Part shown: piece after piece, positions 25,684 to 34,704 of the stretch
How positions within the stretch are numbered: position 1 is the first letter of the stretch
Layout: the number at the start of each line of letters is the position of its first letter
NCBI GenBank assembly: GCA_937975915.1
Contig: CALJTY010000030.1
Span: 372,001-436,000, forward strand
Length of the DNA: 64,000 nucleotides
Direction of reading: 5' to 3'
DNA from: an uncultured Acidimicrobiaceae bacterium
Lineage (GTDB): Bacteria; Actinomycetota; Acidimicrobiia; Acidimicrobiales; RAAP-2
The notes under the pieces: generated by a model
Database searches by the model: none
The model's input: only the letters and a program-made list of their open reading frames with translations
What the model was told of the DNA's origin: nothing
Translations under genes and position numbers: made by a program

Positions 25684-26783
25684 GTTTTAGCCCGCCACCA
25701 TATCCCTACGACCGCCTCGACGTTTTAAAGAAGTCGGCTGAACGCTTCGAAGGTGGGCCAATAGATTGCTCCATTGGAACACCAATTGATCCACCATTCC
25801 AAGGCGCAATTGACGAACTGGCGCGAGCAACTGGTGCACGCGGATATCCAACTTCAGCTGGCTCACCAGATTTTCGCAGTGCGGCCGCTGAGTGGATGAA
25901 GCGTCGATTCAATGTTGAAGTTTCAATTGACAATTTGGCTGCGTGCATAGGGACAAAAGAATTCGTTGGCACGCTGGCTGGTTATCTCCACCTTCGCTCC
26001 CCAGAACGTGACACGGTTCTCTACCCAGCAATCAGTTATCCGACCTATGCCATGGGAGCAACGCTCGCGGGACTTCGCTCTGTCCCCGTTGCAATGGTGA
26101 ATGGAAAACTTGATCTCGGATCAATCAACCCATCGGACATTTCTCGTGCTCTAGTGCTGTGGTCTAACTCACCGTCTAATCCGACTGGCTTTCTAGACGA
26201 CCTCGAAGCAGTAGCCACGTGGGGACGAGCAAACAATGTCCTTGTAGCGAGCGATGAGTGTTACGCAGAGTTCACGTGGCTAGGAAAGCCACGCACAATC
26301 CTTGAACATGGCGACAAGGGAGTCATTGCCGTTCATTCAATTTCAAAGCGATCTAACCTCGCTGGTGTCCGTGCGGGTTTCTACGCCGGCGATGCCGACG
26401 TTGTTTCATTCCTTCGCTCTGTTCGCCAGCACGCTGGCTTCATGGTTGCTGGTCCAGTTCAGTCAGCGGTTGCAGCTGCGTACCGTGACGATGCTCACGT
26501 TGAAGTTCAGAAAAAGGTTTACCTCTCAAGACTCGAAACGATGTCTGAGGCTCTTGAAGCCTTTGGCGTGGCAGCACCCGTTCCTGAGGGATCGTTCTAC
26601 CTATGGTGCTCAAAAGATGGCATGGACGGATGGGAACTTGCTGCGTTGCTGGCAGAAACGTCGGGACTCATTGTTGGACCTGGTGATCTCTACGGCGAAA
26701 GTGGAGCAGCATTTGCTCGAGTTGCCGTTGTTCAGCCCGATGAGCGTTTGGCCCTTGCGGCAGAAAGGCTGTCAAAAGGTTAA
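25680..26783 (+). CDS. dapC: N-succinyldiaminopimelate aminotransferase
   Basis: A PLP-dependent fold-type I transaminase that uses glutamate to aminate N-succinyl-2-amino-6-ketopimelate. It has 367 residues from ATG 25680. The PLP region is visible in SNSPSNPTGFLDD, SDECYAEF and the Schiff-base lysine block SISKRSNLAGVRAGF. GGAGGG (25667-25672) is correctly spaced for ATG 25680 and not for ATG 25665. It overlaps the hflX stop as ATGA. The DapC assignment rests on family resemblance plus the adjacent dapD and dapE. Confidence 0.92.
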   Translation: MSFSPPPYPYDRLDVLKKSAERFEGGPIDCSIGTPIDPPFQGAIDELARATGARGYPTSAGSPDFRSAAAEWMKRRFNVEVSIDNLAACIGTKEFVGTLAGYLHLRSPERDTVLYPAISYPTYAMGATLAGLRSVPVAMVNGKLDLGSINPSDISRALVLWSNSPSNPTGFLDDLEAVATWGRANNVLVASDECYAEFTWLGKPRTILEHGDKGVIAVHSISKRSNLAGVRAGFYAGDADVVSFLRSVRQHAGFMVAGPVQSAVAAAYRDDAHVEVQKKVYLSRLETMSEALEAFGVAAPVPEGSFYLWCSKDGMDGWELAALLAETSGLIVGPGDLYGESGAAFARVAVVQPDERLALAAERLSKG

Positions 26784-26807
26784 GACCTTCACAAGTACGA
26801 TGGAGAA

Positions 26808-27632
26808 ATGAGTTCGCTCGAATCCAACATCGAAAAGTGGTACAGCCAAATCGGAGATATGACTCCGCAAAACCTTGAAGCACGAAGGGATGTTGAACTA
26901 GTCATTGCCAAGCTTGATGATGGTCAACTTCGCGTTGCTGAGATCAATGACAAAAATGAAGTTGTTGTTAACGAATGGGTCAAGAAGGCCATTCTCCTTC
27001 TGTTCCGTCTTCGCGGTCTTGAAAAGGCCGAAGTGGGCCCATTTGAATTTCTCGACAAGCTCGAATTAAAGACTGATTACGAACGCCGTGGGGTTCGTGT
27101 TGTTCCAGGTGCGTCAGCACGCCGCGGAAGCTTTCTGAGCCCAGGGGTAATCCTGATGCCGAGTTACGTAAACATTGGAGCATGGGTTGGCCCTGGCACG
27201 ATGGTTGACACGTGGGCAACAGTGGGAAGTTGTGCACAAATTGGCTCTAACGTTCACCTCGCTGGTGGCGTTGGAATTGGTGGAGTTCTAGAACCTGCAA
27301 ACGCTGTGCCAGTCGTTATTGAAGATGACGCTTTTATTGGAAGTCGCTGCATGGTTGTTGAAGGTGCACGAGTAGGCAAGGGTTCAGTGCTTGGTGCTGG
27401 CACCATTCTCAACCCATCTATTCCCGTAATCGACTCACAGACTGGTGAAGAAGTTTCCAGAGGTTATGTGCCTGACTACTGCGTCGCAGTGAGCGCAAAC
27501 CGCAAGCGTGAGTACCCAGGTGGAGAGTTCTACCTACCTTGTGTACTCATCATTAAGCGAATGAGTGAAGGTGAGCGTCACAACAAGGCTGCTCTTAATG
27601 ACATTCTTCGCGACCATGGTGTAGCAACGTGA
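26808..27632 (+). CDS. dapD: Tetrahydrodipicolinate N-succinyltransferase, E. coli-type
   Basis: DapD succinylates tetrahydrodipicolinate with succinyl-CoA, committing the cell to the succinylase DAP branch. Its 274 residues match the length of E. coli DapD and share long blocks with it: VLMPSYVNIGAW, GTMVDTWATVGSCAQIG and VHLAGGVGIGGVLEP. These form the left-handed beta-helix. Mycobacterial DapD is a longer, different type, so this is not the usual actinobacterial version. TACGAT (26796-26801) lies 6 bases before the ATG, a leaderless-type start. dapE overlaps its end by 4 bases. Confidence 0.95.
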   Translation: MSSLESNIEKWYSQIGDMTPQNLEARRDVELVIAKLDDGQLRVAEINDKNEVVVNEWVKKAILLLFRLRGLEKAEVGPFEFLDKLELKTDYERRGVRVVPGASARRGSFLSPGVILMPSYVNIGAWVGPGTMVDTWATVGSCAQIGSNVHLAGGVGIGGVLEPANAVPVVIEDDAFIGSRCMVVEGARVGKGSVLGAGTILNPSIPVIDSQTGEEVSRGYVPDYCVAVSANRKREYPGGEFYLPCVLIIKRMSEGERHNKAALNDILRDHGVAT

Positions 27633-28681
27633 GTCGATTAGACGACACCCTTGCCCTAGTGGCAATTTCGTCAGTCAGTCGTAACGAAGCCGCACTTGCA
27701 TCCCACATTGAGAAGCTGCTCTCAACAAATTCAGCTCTTGAAGTATCGCGAATTGCCGACAATGTTGTCGCTCGAACTACTGGATCACTGTCTGAGCGCG
27801 TGCTTGTAGCTGGCCACATTGACACGGTTCCTGGCGATGCCAGCGAGGCAAAAATTGTTGGTGATGTTCTGCACGGCGTTGGAGCTTGTGACATGAAGGG
27901 TTCTATTGCGGTGATGTTGGAGCTCGCAATGTCAAGCAAGCCGCGCTCGACTGAAATCACATGGGTTTTCTACGCCAAAGAGGAGATTGCTCGCAGTGAG
28001 TCAGGACTGCATGAGGTACTCGTTGCTAACCCTGAGCTATTAAAAGCTGATGTTGCCATCCTTGGCGAGCCATCTGACGGTGGCGTTGAAGCAGGGTGTC
28101 AGGGGAGCCTGCGTGTTGAAATTGAATTAAAGGGTGCTCGCGCTCACACCGCTCGACCCTTTACTGGCCGCAATGCGGTTCACCGCGCGGGAGAAGTGAT
28201 TTCGAAGATTGCTGCCTTCACGCCTCGTGAAGTGTCAATTGATGGTGCCACGTATGTAGAACAAATGCAGGTTGTGGCAATGAATGGTGGCATTTCACCA
28301 AATGTTGTTCCTGACACCGCTGCACTCACCGTGAATCACAGGTTTGCTCCAGATAGGAATGCTGATCAAGCGCTTGCTGCAATCAAGGAACTTCTCGGAT
28401 CTTCTATTGAAGATGGAGACACTATTCAGATTATTGACGCCGCTCCCAGTGCTGCGCCATCGTTAACAAATGCGCGTTTGATTTCTCTTGTTTCGAAAAC
28501 AGGTGTTCCAGTTAGGGGAAAGCTTGGATGGACTGATGTTGCAACGTTCGCAGAACTAGGTATTCCAGCAACCAACTTCGGTGCAGGTGATCCACTTCTC
28601 GCACATCGCAGTGACGAATTCGTCACGCTAAATGAGCTAGATGAATACGCTCGCGTTTTAGATCAGTGGCTTAGTAATTAG
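27629..28681 (+). CDS. dapE: Succinyl-diaminopimelate desuccinylase
   Basis: An M20-family zinc hydrolase that releases succinate from N-succinyl-LL-DAP. It has 350 residues. The first metal-binding block is VAGHIDTVPGD and the second is VGACDMKGSIAVML. The catalytic Glu pair lies in WVFYAKEEIA, and a dimerisation domain occupies the middle. GTG at 27629 overlaps the dapD stop as GTGA. It converges on lexA with a 4-base overlap and no terminator between them. Confidence 0.94.
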   Translation: MSRLDDTLALVAISSVSRNEAALASHIEKLLSTNSALEVSRIADNVVARTTGSLSERVLVAGHIDTVPGDASEAKIVGDVLHGVGACDMKGSIAVMLELAMSSKPRSTEITWVFYAKEEIARSESGLHEVLVANPELLKADVAILGEPSDGGVEAGCQGSLRVEIELKGARAHTARPFTGRNAVHRAGEVISKIAAFTPREVSIDGATYVEQMQVVAMNGGISPNVVPDTAALTVNHRFAPDRNADQALAAIKELLGSSIEDGDTIQIIDAAPSAAPSLTNARLISLVSKTGVPVRGKLGWTDVATFAELGIPATNFGAGDPLLAHRSDEFVTLNELDEYARVLDQWLSN

Positions 28682-29298
28682 TAATTACGAAGTACTGAAA
28701 TAACACGACCGAAAATTGCAACTTCCTTAGAGTCAAATTCCATTGGCTCCATTGTGCTGTTTTCTGGCTTAAGAACCGTTCGTGCTCCTTGAGGGAAGTA
28801 ACGCTTTACTGTTGCTTCGTCTCCAGGGATTCCTGCAACAACGATTTCGCCTTTGTTGGCTGTTACTTGGCGCTGCACAACAATGAAGTCACCAGGAAGA
28901 ATTCCTGCATCAATCATTGACTCTCCACGAACTTGCAATACGAAGCTGTCACCACGTCCGGCAAACTGTTCTGGAATCGACATGAGCTCATGCGTGTTCT
29001 CTGCAGCGAGGACTCCGGTACCAGCAGCTACGTCACCTACGAAGGGAATGTGACGGATGTGCTGGTCGGGCATTGGGTTCTCAGCATCGAGTCGAACAAT
29101 CAATGTTCGCGGCTGCTGAGGGTTGCTAACAAGAAAGCCTCCCTCTTTAAGGACGTTGATGTGGGTGTGAACGGTAGCGGGAGCCAAGCTCACATGAGTC
29201 CCGATCTCGCGAATAGTCGGCGGGAAGTTGCGCTCTCGCTGGCATGTTGCGATGTATTCGAGTATTTGTCGACGAACTGGGGTTAAAACTTCAGCCAT
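28678..29298 (-). CDS. lexA: SOS repressor LexA
   Basis: LexA is a transcriptional repressor of the DNA-damage response, inactivated by RecA-stimulated self-cleavage. It has 206 residues. An N-terminal winged helix (about residues 1-65) is joined to an S24 protease domain. The cleavage site is Ala92-Gly93 in DVAAGTG, with catalytic Ser127 in GESM and Lys165 in EATVKRY. AGGAGG lies 4 bases before the ATG. One perfect and one degenerate LexA box lie in its own promoter, so it is autoregulated. Confidence 0.97.
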   Translation of the reverse strand: MAEVLTPVRRQILEYIATCQRERNFPPTIREIGTHVSLAPATVHTHINVLKEGGFLVSNPQQPRTLIVRLDAENPMPDQHIRHIPFVGDVAAGTGVLAAENTHELMSIPEQFAGRGDSFVLQVRGESMIDAGILPGDFIVVQRQVTANKGEIVVAGIPGDEATVKRYFPQGARTVLKPENSTMEPMEFDSKEVAIFGRVISVLRNY

Positions 29299-29312
29299 GG
29301 GTCCTCCTAGGA

Positions 29313-29367
29313 CGAACAGATGTTCGTAGGTTATCGCAGATGCAGATGAAAATCAAACACCTGTTCG
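29313..29367 (-). promoter_or_regulatory. lexA promoter with two LexA (SOS) boxes
   Basis: A perfect actinobacterial SOS box, CGAAC-AGAT-GTTCG, lies at 29313-29326. A second with one mismatch, CAAAC-ACCT-GTTCG, lies at 29354-29367. On the minus strand a TTTGAT/GATAAC pair with about 16 bases between lies at 29330-29357. The strong box is just downstream of the -10, and the weak box covers the -35. Confidence 0.85.
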
Positions 29368-29485
29368 TATGACTAAATACCCATGTTTTTAAGTACTTTT
29401 CCGATTTTTCCTGTGAACTCTCTGTGATGTACGATTCCACATGGCCAAATTGGTCAAATTAAATCCATGTCGGTGTGTTCTGAGT

Positions 29486-29499
29486 GTCACAAATGTGAC
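29486..29499. promoter_or_regulatory. Palindrome upstream of livJ, candidate operator
   Basis: GTCACA-AA-TGTGAC, a perfect 14-base palindrome 27 bases before livJ. It lies within the 227-base lexA-livJ intergenic region, just upstream of a GGTAAT that could be a -10. No regulator gene adjoins it, so the binding protein is unknown. The rest of this intergenic region is A/T-rich and holds the lexA promoter on the other strand. Confidence 0.45.
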
Positions 29500-29525
29500 C
29501 ATTCGGTAATGCAGGCAGGAACTAA

Positions 29526-30764
29526 ATGAAAGTTAGGAGAACGATCTTGAAGAATCGTTTGAATAAGACAGTTGCAGCATTGGCAACTGGCGCACTTTTG
29601 CTTGTTGCAGTGCCGGTTGCCGGTTTTGCTTCAGCAGGTGCAGCTACAAAGCCAGTGTATGTAATCGGATATGAAGGTCCACTTACTGGCCCAGCTAACC
29701 AATATGGCTTGAATGAAGTTTACGGTTTGCAGCTTGCTGTTAACCAGTGGAACGCAAACAACTTGCCATTCACATTGGAAGTAAAGCAGTTTGACGACCA
29801 AGGATCAGGAACACTTTCACCAGCACAGGCAGCAGCTGCAGTAGCAGTTCCTAACCTTGTTGCTGTTGTCGGACCTGCATTCTCTGGTGCGACACACGCC
29901 GCACAGCCAACATACGAAGCTGCAAAGATGCCAATTGTTACTCCATCTGCAACAGCAGTAGGACTTGCAACAACTGGCGCTAACAACTTCTTCCGTATGG
30001 TTTACGGTGACGATGTTCAGGGTACAGCTGACGCTAACTTCCTGCTCAAGGTTAAGAAGGCTAAGTCAATCACTGTTATTGACGACGCAACTTTCTACGG
30101 TGCAGGAATTGCAAAGGTTGTTACTGACGTAGCTAAGGCTGCAAAGGCAAAGGTTGTTACAACTACATTGCCACAGTCAACAAGCTGCTCAGCTCAGGCT
30201 TCGGTTGCTCAGTTCGCTGCAGCAGCAACAAAGATCAAGAACGCTAAGCCAGATGCCGTTTTCTACGGTGGATACGCTTGTGACTACGCAAACCTTCTTC
30301 CTGCGCTAAGCAAGGCTGGATACAAGGGAATTGTTATGTCAGCAGACGGTTCATACGATGCTGCATTGATGACTCAGGTAAACCCAGTTTCTGCTGCAAA
30401 GGGTGCTTGGCTAAGTGCTGCTAACTGCGGATCAACTGGAAACCTAACTGGTGCAACTGCTGCAGCATACGAAGCATTGTCTGGAATTGCTCCAGCCTCT
30501 GCTCTCTATGACGCACAGGCATACGACGCTGGAAACATCATCGTTGCAGCACTTAAGTCAATTGGTGTTACTGCTCTTGGTACTAACACAATTACGCAAA
30601 CACGTAGCGCAATTTCTGCCTACTTGCACGCGAACACATTTGACGGCGTAACTGGAAAGATTGCATTCCAGGCCAACGGAAACCTTGTTGGAACTGGTAA
30701 GGGAAACATTGCCATCTACCAGATCACTGGTAAGGACTTGCCAACAAAGAAGACTTGCTACTAA
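29526..30764 (+). CDS. livJ: Branched-chain amino acid ABC transporter, substrate-binding protein
   Basis: A periplasmic-binding-type receptor for the liv importer. It has 412 residues. The basic N-terminus and hydrophobic segment (about residues 15-36) form a signal peptide; there is no lipobox cysteine, so membrane tethering by lipid is not indicated. The mature protein starts near KPVYVIGYEGPLTGP, the usual LivJ opening. VVGPAFSGATHAAQP is a ligand-loop block. The ligand may be an amino acid, amide or urea; the sequence alone does not say. A strong hairpin separates it from livH. Confidence 0.9.
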   Translation: MKVRRTILKNRLNKTVAALATGALLLVAVPVAGFASAGAATKPVYVIGYEGPLTGPANQYGLNEVYGLQLAVNQWNANNLPFTLEVKQFDDQGSGTLSPAQAAAAVAVPNLVAVVGPAFSGATHAAQPTYEAAKMPIVTPSATAVGLATTGANNFFRMVYGDDVQGTADANFLLKVKKAKSITVIDDATFYGAGIAKVVTDVAKAAKAKVVTTTLPQSTSCSAQASVAQFAAAATKIKNAKPDAVFYGGYACDYANLLPALSKAGYKGIVMSADGSYDAALMTQVNPVSAAKGAWLSAANCGSTGNLTGATAAAYEALSGIAPASALYDAQAYDAGNIIVAALKSIGVTALGTNTITQTRSAISAYLHANTFDGVTGKIAFQANGNLVGTGKGNIAIYQITGKDLPTKKTCY

Positions 30765-30777
30765 GCAATTGAAGTAA

Positions 30778-30819
30778 ATTAAGAGTGCACCAGGGCCTCG
30801 GCTCTGGTGCACTCTTAAT
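30778..30819 (+). terminator. 16-bp perfect hairpin between livJ and livH
   Basis: ATTAAGAGTGCACCAG (30778-30793), a 10-base loop, then CTGGTGCACTCTTAAT (30804-30819). It starts 13 bases after the livJ stop. A/T-rich stem ends flank a stable core, with no long T run. It is probably a partial terminator or an mRNA 3'-end stabiliser that keeps receptor synthesis above the permeases. The perfect symmetry would let it act in both directions. Confidence 0.75.
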
Positions 30820-30851
30820 GCTTTACACACAAATCGTTACAAGGGGCATTT

Positions 30852-31814
30852 TTGTCAGGCTTTTTTCACTACTTTTCTTCTCATTTCGAGTCATTCCGTG
30901 GTGAATTCTGGGCACTATTTTTTGGTGGAATAGGTTCAGGCATCATTTATGCAATGGTCGCAATTGGCTACACCATGGTCTATGGTGTTCTGCGACTAAT
31001 CAACTTCGCACACTCTGAAATCTTCATGATCGGTGGATTTTCAGGTTTCTTCGTTCTGAAATACGGCATCGGTTCTTCAACACCATCTGGGCTCTCGTCT
31101 GTATTTTTCGTTATTCTCGGAATTCTCGCTGGAGGAATCGCCGGAAGCTTGAGCGCCGTGGTTCTTGAGCGCGTTGCATACCGACCTCTTCGCAAACGCG
31201 GTGCACCAAAGATTGCATATTTGATCAGTGCAATTGGTGCGTCCTACTTCTTAATCAACATTGCAGCCAAAGAATTTGGTCGCATTGGTCAATCAATGGT
31301 TCAGCCTTACACCGACCATGCTGTGTTCACCATCTTCGGTGCACCAATCCAGATGTACACAATAATTATTTTGATTGTTTCAGTTCTAATGTTCTTGGCT
31401 CTTGACCGTATTGTTAGCGCCACAAAATTAGGACGTGGAATTCGCGCCGTTGCACAAGACTCTGAAACTGCATCTCTAATGGGTGTCAACATTGACAAGA
31501 CAATCGCAGTTACGTTCCTTCTCGGAGGGTTCCTCGGTGGAGTAGCAGGGTTCCTTTACGCAATGAATTTCGGTGTTCTTTACTCCATGGGATTCACACC
31601 TGCTCTTAAGGCATTTACGGCAGCTGTACTCGGTGGAATTGGAAACCTCCGCGGTGCTGTTCTCGGTGGTCTAATTCTCGGAATTGTTGAGAGCCTCTCT
31701 GTTTCGTTTGTAAACCCTGCATACATTGACGTTGTGGCATTTGCAATCTTGATTCTTGTTCTGATGTTTAGACCAACAGGAATTCTTGGAGAGCGACTTG
31801 GTAGGGACGCGTAA
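30852..31814 (+). CDS. livH: Branched-chain amino acid ABC transporter permease LivH
   Basis: An inner-membrane permease subunit of the liv importer, 320 residues with about eight hydrophobic segments. The family block MVYGVLRLINFAHSEIFMIG lies near residues 44-63, and the cytoplasmic coupling loop is RAVAQDSETASLMGVN. The TTG start (30852) has AAGGGG (30841-30846) five bases upstream. It overlaps livM by one base (TAATG). Confidence 0.94.
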   Translation: MSGFFHYFSSHFESFRGEFWALFFGGIGSGIIYAMVAIGYTMVYGVLRLINFAHSEIFMIGGFSGFFVLKYGIGSSTPSGLSSVFFVILGILAGGIAGSLSAVVLERVAYRPLRKRGAPKIAYLISAIGASYFLINIAAKEFGRIGQSMVQPYTDHAVFTIFGAPIQMYTIIILIVSVLMFLALDRIVSATKLGRGIRAVAQDSETASLMGVNIDKTIAVTFLLGGFLGGVAGFLYAMNFGVLYSMGFTPALKAFTAAVLGGIGNLRGAVLGGLILGIVESLSVSFVNPAYIDVVAFAILILVLMFRPTGILGERLGRDA

Positions 31815-33112
31815 TGAAAACTTTGCTAACTAAGAAAACTCTGAAGTTTGTCGGTGCACTTTTCATCTTGAGTGAACTTGCCGCGATTATGACTGGACCT
31901 CCAGGCAATCCAACGCACCAATTCGATGGATTTAAGGGTTCGCTTACTGACCCCACATCGTTGCTGGGACTATTTACGACTTCTCGCTGGATTGTATTTT
32001 TCGTTTACGGAATTCTTGCTTCGCTCATTGTTTACTTGGTGAGAACAAAGCAAAACGTTGTTGGAAAAGTTCTTGAAGCTCAACGTTCAGTCTCAGCAAA
32101 CAAGACATTCCGAATTATCTTTTTTAGTGCTTTAGTTATCCTTGTTGTTCTTCTGCCGACATTGATTAAGGATGCTTTTTGGCAGAATGCGATGGTTTCT
32201 CAAATCGCTGTGTTCGTGCTGCTAGCTCTCGGGCTGAACGTAGTAACTGGTTTCGCAGGACTACTAGACCTCGGATTCGTTGCTTTCTACGCCGTTGGTG
32301 CGTACGCAACTGCTTGGTGTACCGGTGCACTTCCGCTTCCAGCACTCTTTGGCATCCACTTGAACACGTTCTATGCAATTCCAATAGCTATTGCACTTGC
32401 AATGATCTCAGGAATTATCTTGGGAATTCCAACTTTGAGACTTCGAGGCGACTACCTGGCAATCGTGACCCTTGGTTTCGGAGAAATTATTACTGTCTTC
32501 GCTAACAACCTCAATGGAGTTACCGGTGGAGCAATGGGCACAGGTCAAGTTCCTCACTTTGCAATCCATGTTGGCCCAGTGAACTACGTGTGGGGCATTC
32601 CACCCGTTCCGTACTACTACCTGACGATTGTTTTCGTCGGAATATTTATGATCGCGTTCTCCCTGCTTGAGCACTCACGTGTTGGTCGTGCATGGACTGC
32701 AATTCGTGAAGACGAAGTTGCTGCAGAATCTGTAGGAATTAATCCTCTGAAGTACAAAGTGCTGGCGTTCGCAATTGGTGCCGCTAGTGCTGGATTCGCT
32801 GGCGTAATGACTGCAGCTCAATCGAACTATGTGACTCCAGCGACCTTTACGCTCGGACTTTCGATCAACGTGCTCGTGCTTGTAATTTTCGGTGGAATGG
32901 GATCGATCACTGGTGTTGTTTTTGGCGCAGTGGTGATTCAAACAATCACTATGTACCTCATTCACAATCCACCAGCTGGCTACCAGCCTCAAGACCTTTA
33001 CATCTACATCGGTGCATTGTTAGTAATCATGATGATCTTCAGGCCAGCAGGAATGATTCCTTCACGCCGTAGAAGCCGTACGCACGCATCTGCAGCAAGC
33101 GGTCAGGAGTAA
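31814..33112 (+). CDS. livM: Branched-chain amino acid ABC transporter permease LivM
   Basis: The second permease subunit, 432 residues. The first 95 residues form an extra region with two hydrophobic segments, as in long LivM proteins. They are followed by the core with GLNVVTGFAGLLDLGFVAFY and coupling-loop block AIREDEVAAESVGINPLKYK. The C-terminal tail is basic. The start codon overlaps the livH stop. Confidence 0.94.
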   Translation: MKTLLTKKTLKFVGALFILSELAAIMTGPPGNPTHQFDGFKGSLTDPTSLLGLFTTSRWIVFFVYGILASLIVYLVRTKQNVVGKVLEAQRSVSANKTFRIIFFSALVILVVLLPTLIKDAFWQNAMVSQIAVFVLLALGLNVVTGFAGLLDLGFVAFYAVGAYATAWCTGALPLPALFGIHLNTFYAIPIAIALAMISGIILGIPTLRLRGDYLAIVTLGFGEIITVFANNLNGVTGGAMGTGQVPHFAIHVGPVNYVWGIPPVPYYYLTIVFVGIFMIAFSLLEHSRVGRAWTAIREDEVAAESVGINPLKYKVLAFAIGAASAGFAGVMTAAQSNYVTPATFTLGLSINVLVLVIFGGMGSITGVVFGAVVIQTITMYLIHNPPAGYQPQDLYIYIGALLVIMMIFRPAGMIPSRRRSRTHASAASGQE

Positions 33113-33114
33113 TC

Positions 33115-33918
33115 ATGGAGAACTTATTTGAAGTGAAAGATGTAAGCCTTCGATTTGGTGGGGTCGTTTCATTGTCTAATGTTTCGATGTTCCAAAAAAG
33201 AGGCGAGATCCTTGCTGTCATTGGACCAAACGGTGCTGGAAAGACCTCGTTGTTCAACTCGTTGACTGGTGTCTACCAGCCACAAGAGGGGACAATTCTT
33301 TTCAATCCAAAGGACAAGCCGCAACTTTCAATTATTGGAAAGAAGCCATTTACGGTTTCTGACTCTGGAATTGCACGTACCTTTCAGGCATCGAGAATGT
33401 TCAATGCTCTGACGACATTCGAGAACGTAAAAATTGGTGCCGAATCCCACAAGGGAATTGGTGTCCTGGGAGCTATGTTCAGGGGCCCCGCAACACGAAG
33501 AGACGAACACACATCAGATGAGCACACTTGGTCGCTCCTGGAATTTGTTGGACTTAAAGATCGTGCAAATGTGATTGCTTCAGCACTTTCATATGGTGAA
33601 CGCCGTCGACTCGAAATTGCTCGCGGCCTAGCTACAAATCCTGAAGTTCTACTTCTCGACGAACCTGCCGCTGGAACAAATCCATCGGAGAAGAACGATC
33701 TTGCCATCCTTATTCGTAAGGTGCGAGACGAAATGGGAGTGTCGATTCTGCTAATTGAGCACGACATGAAACTAGTTATGTCTCTTGCTGAGCGTCTCTA
33801 TGTTCTTAACTTTGGAAGTGTCATCGCTGAAGGAACTCCAGAGCAAATTCGTTCAAACCAAAATGTTATTGATGCTTACCTTGGTACCGCCTCAGAAGAG
33901 GAGACTGACAATGCTTGA
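33115..33918 (+). CDS. livG: Branched-chain amino acid ABC transporter ATPase LivG
   Basis: A cytoplasmic ATPase of the liv importer, 267 residues. Walker A is GPNGAGKTSLF. The signature reads LSYGERRRLEIARGLA (LSYGE replaces LSGGQ, as usual for LivG) and Walker B is LLLDEPAAG. It ends with the LivG-type C-terminal extension. It starts 2 bases after livM and overlaps livF by 8. Confidence 0.95.
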   Translation: MENLFEVKDVSLRFGGVVSLSNVSMFQKRGEILAVIGPNGAGKTSLFNSLTGVYQPQEGTILFNPKDKPQLSIIGKKPFTVSDSGIARTFQASRMFNALTTFENVKIGAESHKGIGVLGAMFRGPATRRDEHTSDEHTWSLLEFVGLKDRANVIASALSYGERRRLEIARGLATNPEVLLLDEPAAGTNPSEKNDLAILIRKVRDEMGVSILLIEHDMKLVMSLAERLYVLNFGSVIAEGTPEQIRSNQNVIDAYLGTASEEETDNA

Positions 33919-34615
33919 AGTTAAGAACGCTGTAGTTCGTTACGGACTCATCACTGCGCTCCACGGAATTTCCCTTGAGGTAAATAAAGGTGAAATTGTA
34001 ACTTTGCTTGGTGCCAACGGAGCTGGAAAGAGCACAACATTACGTATGCTTTCTGGAATTCGGTCTGCTCAAGAGGGTGAAGTTATTTTCGAAGGAAATG
34101 ACATCACGAAGGTGAGTTCCCATGAATTCACCAAGCTTGGTATCAGTCACGTTCCTGAAGGACGCCGAATTTTTCCTCAGATGACCGTTGAAGAGAATCT
34201 CGAAATGGGTGCATACAGTCGCACTGACTCGTATAACGATGACATTGAGCGTATGTATTCAATGTTTCCAATTTTGAAAGATCGTAAGAAGCAGCTAGGT
34301 GGAAATCTTTCAGGTGGAGAGCAGCAGATGCTCGCAATCGGTCGTGCACTGATGAGCAACCCCCGACTTCTCCTACTTGATGAGCCGTCAATGGGACTAG
34401 CCCCAAAGATCATTCAGAACATTTTCAAGATCATTGGTGAAATCCGTGATGCGGGCACAACCGTATTCGTCGTGGAGCAGAATGCGGCCCAGGCTCTACG
34501 AGTCGCTGACCGTGGCTACGTTATGGAGAACGGTCGAATTGCCTTCAGCGACCAGGCTTCGAACCTCCTAGATGACCCACGTGTTCGTGCTGTCTACCTC
34601 GGTGAGTCTGCCTAA
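33911..34615 (+). CDS. livF: Branched-chain amino acid ABC transporter ATPase LivF
   Basis: The partner ATPase of LivG, 234 residues from ATG 33911. Walker A is GANGAGKSTTL, followed by the LivF-typical HVPEGRRIFPQMTVEENL block. The signature is LSGGEQQMLAIGRALM and Walker B is LLLDEPSMG. The in-frame codon at 33785 lies deep inside livG and is not used. It is the last gene of the liv operon; no clear terminator follows. Confidence 0.95.
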   Translation: MLEVKNAVVRYGLITALHGISLEVNKGEIVTLLGANGAGKSTTLRMLSGIRSAQEGEVIFEGNDITKVSSHEFTKLGISHVPEGRRIFPQMTVEENLEMGAYSRTDSYNDDIERMYSMFPILKDRKKQLGGNLSGGEQQMLAIGRALMSNPRLLLLDEPSMGLAPKIIQNIFKIIGEIRDAGTTVFVVEQNAAQALRVADRGYVMENGRIAFSDQASNLLDDPRVRAVYLGESA

Positions 34616-34657
34616 ATACCCTTTGACCAGGTAAATTGTAAATTTCTAAAATTTCAC

Positions 34658-34704
34658 TTGCATACGAACGTCTGTTCGCTTTATAGTTATCGAACAAGTG
34701 TTCG
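34658..34704 (+). promoter_or_regulatory. SOS promoter with two perfect LexA boxes
   Basis: A -35 TTGCAT (34658-34663) and a -10 TATAGT (34682-34687) are 18 bases apart. One LexA box, CGAAC-GTCT-GTTCG (34665-34678), fills the spacer. A second, CGAAC-AAGT-GTTCG (34691-34704), covers the predicted start of transcription. Bound LexA would block polymerase at both sites. Confidence 0.88.
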
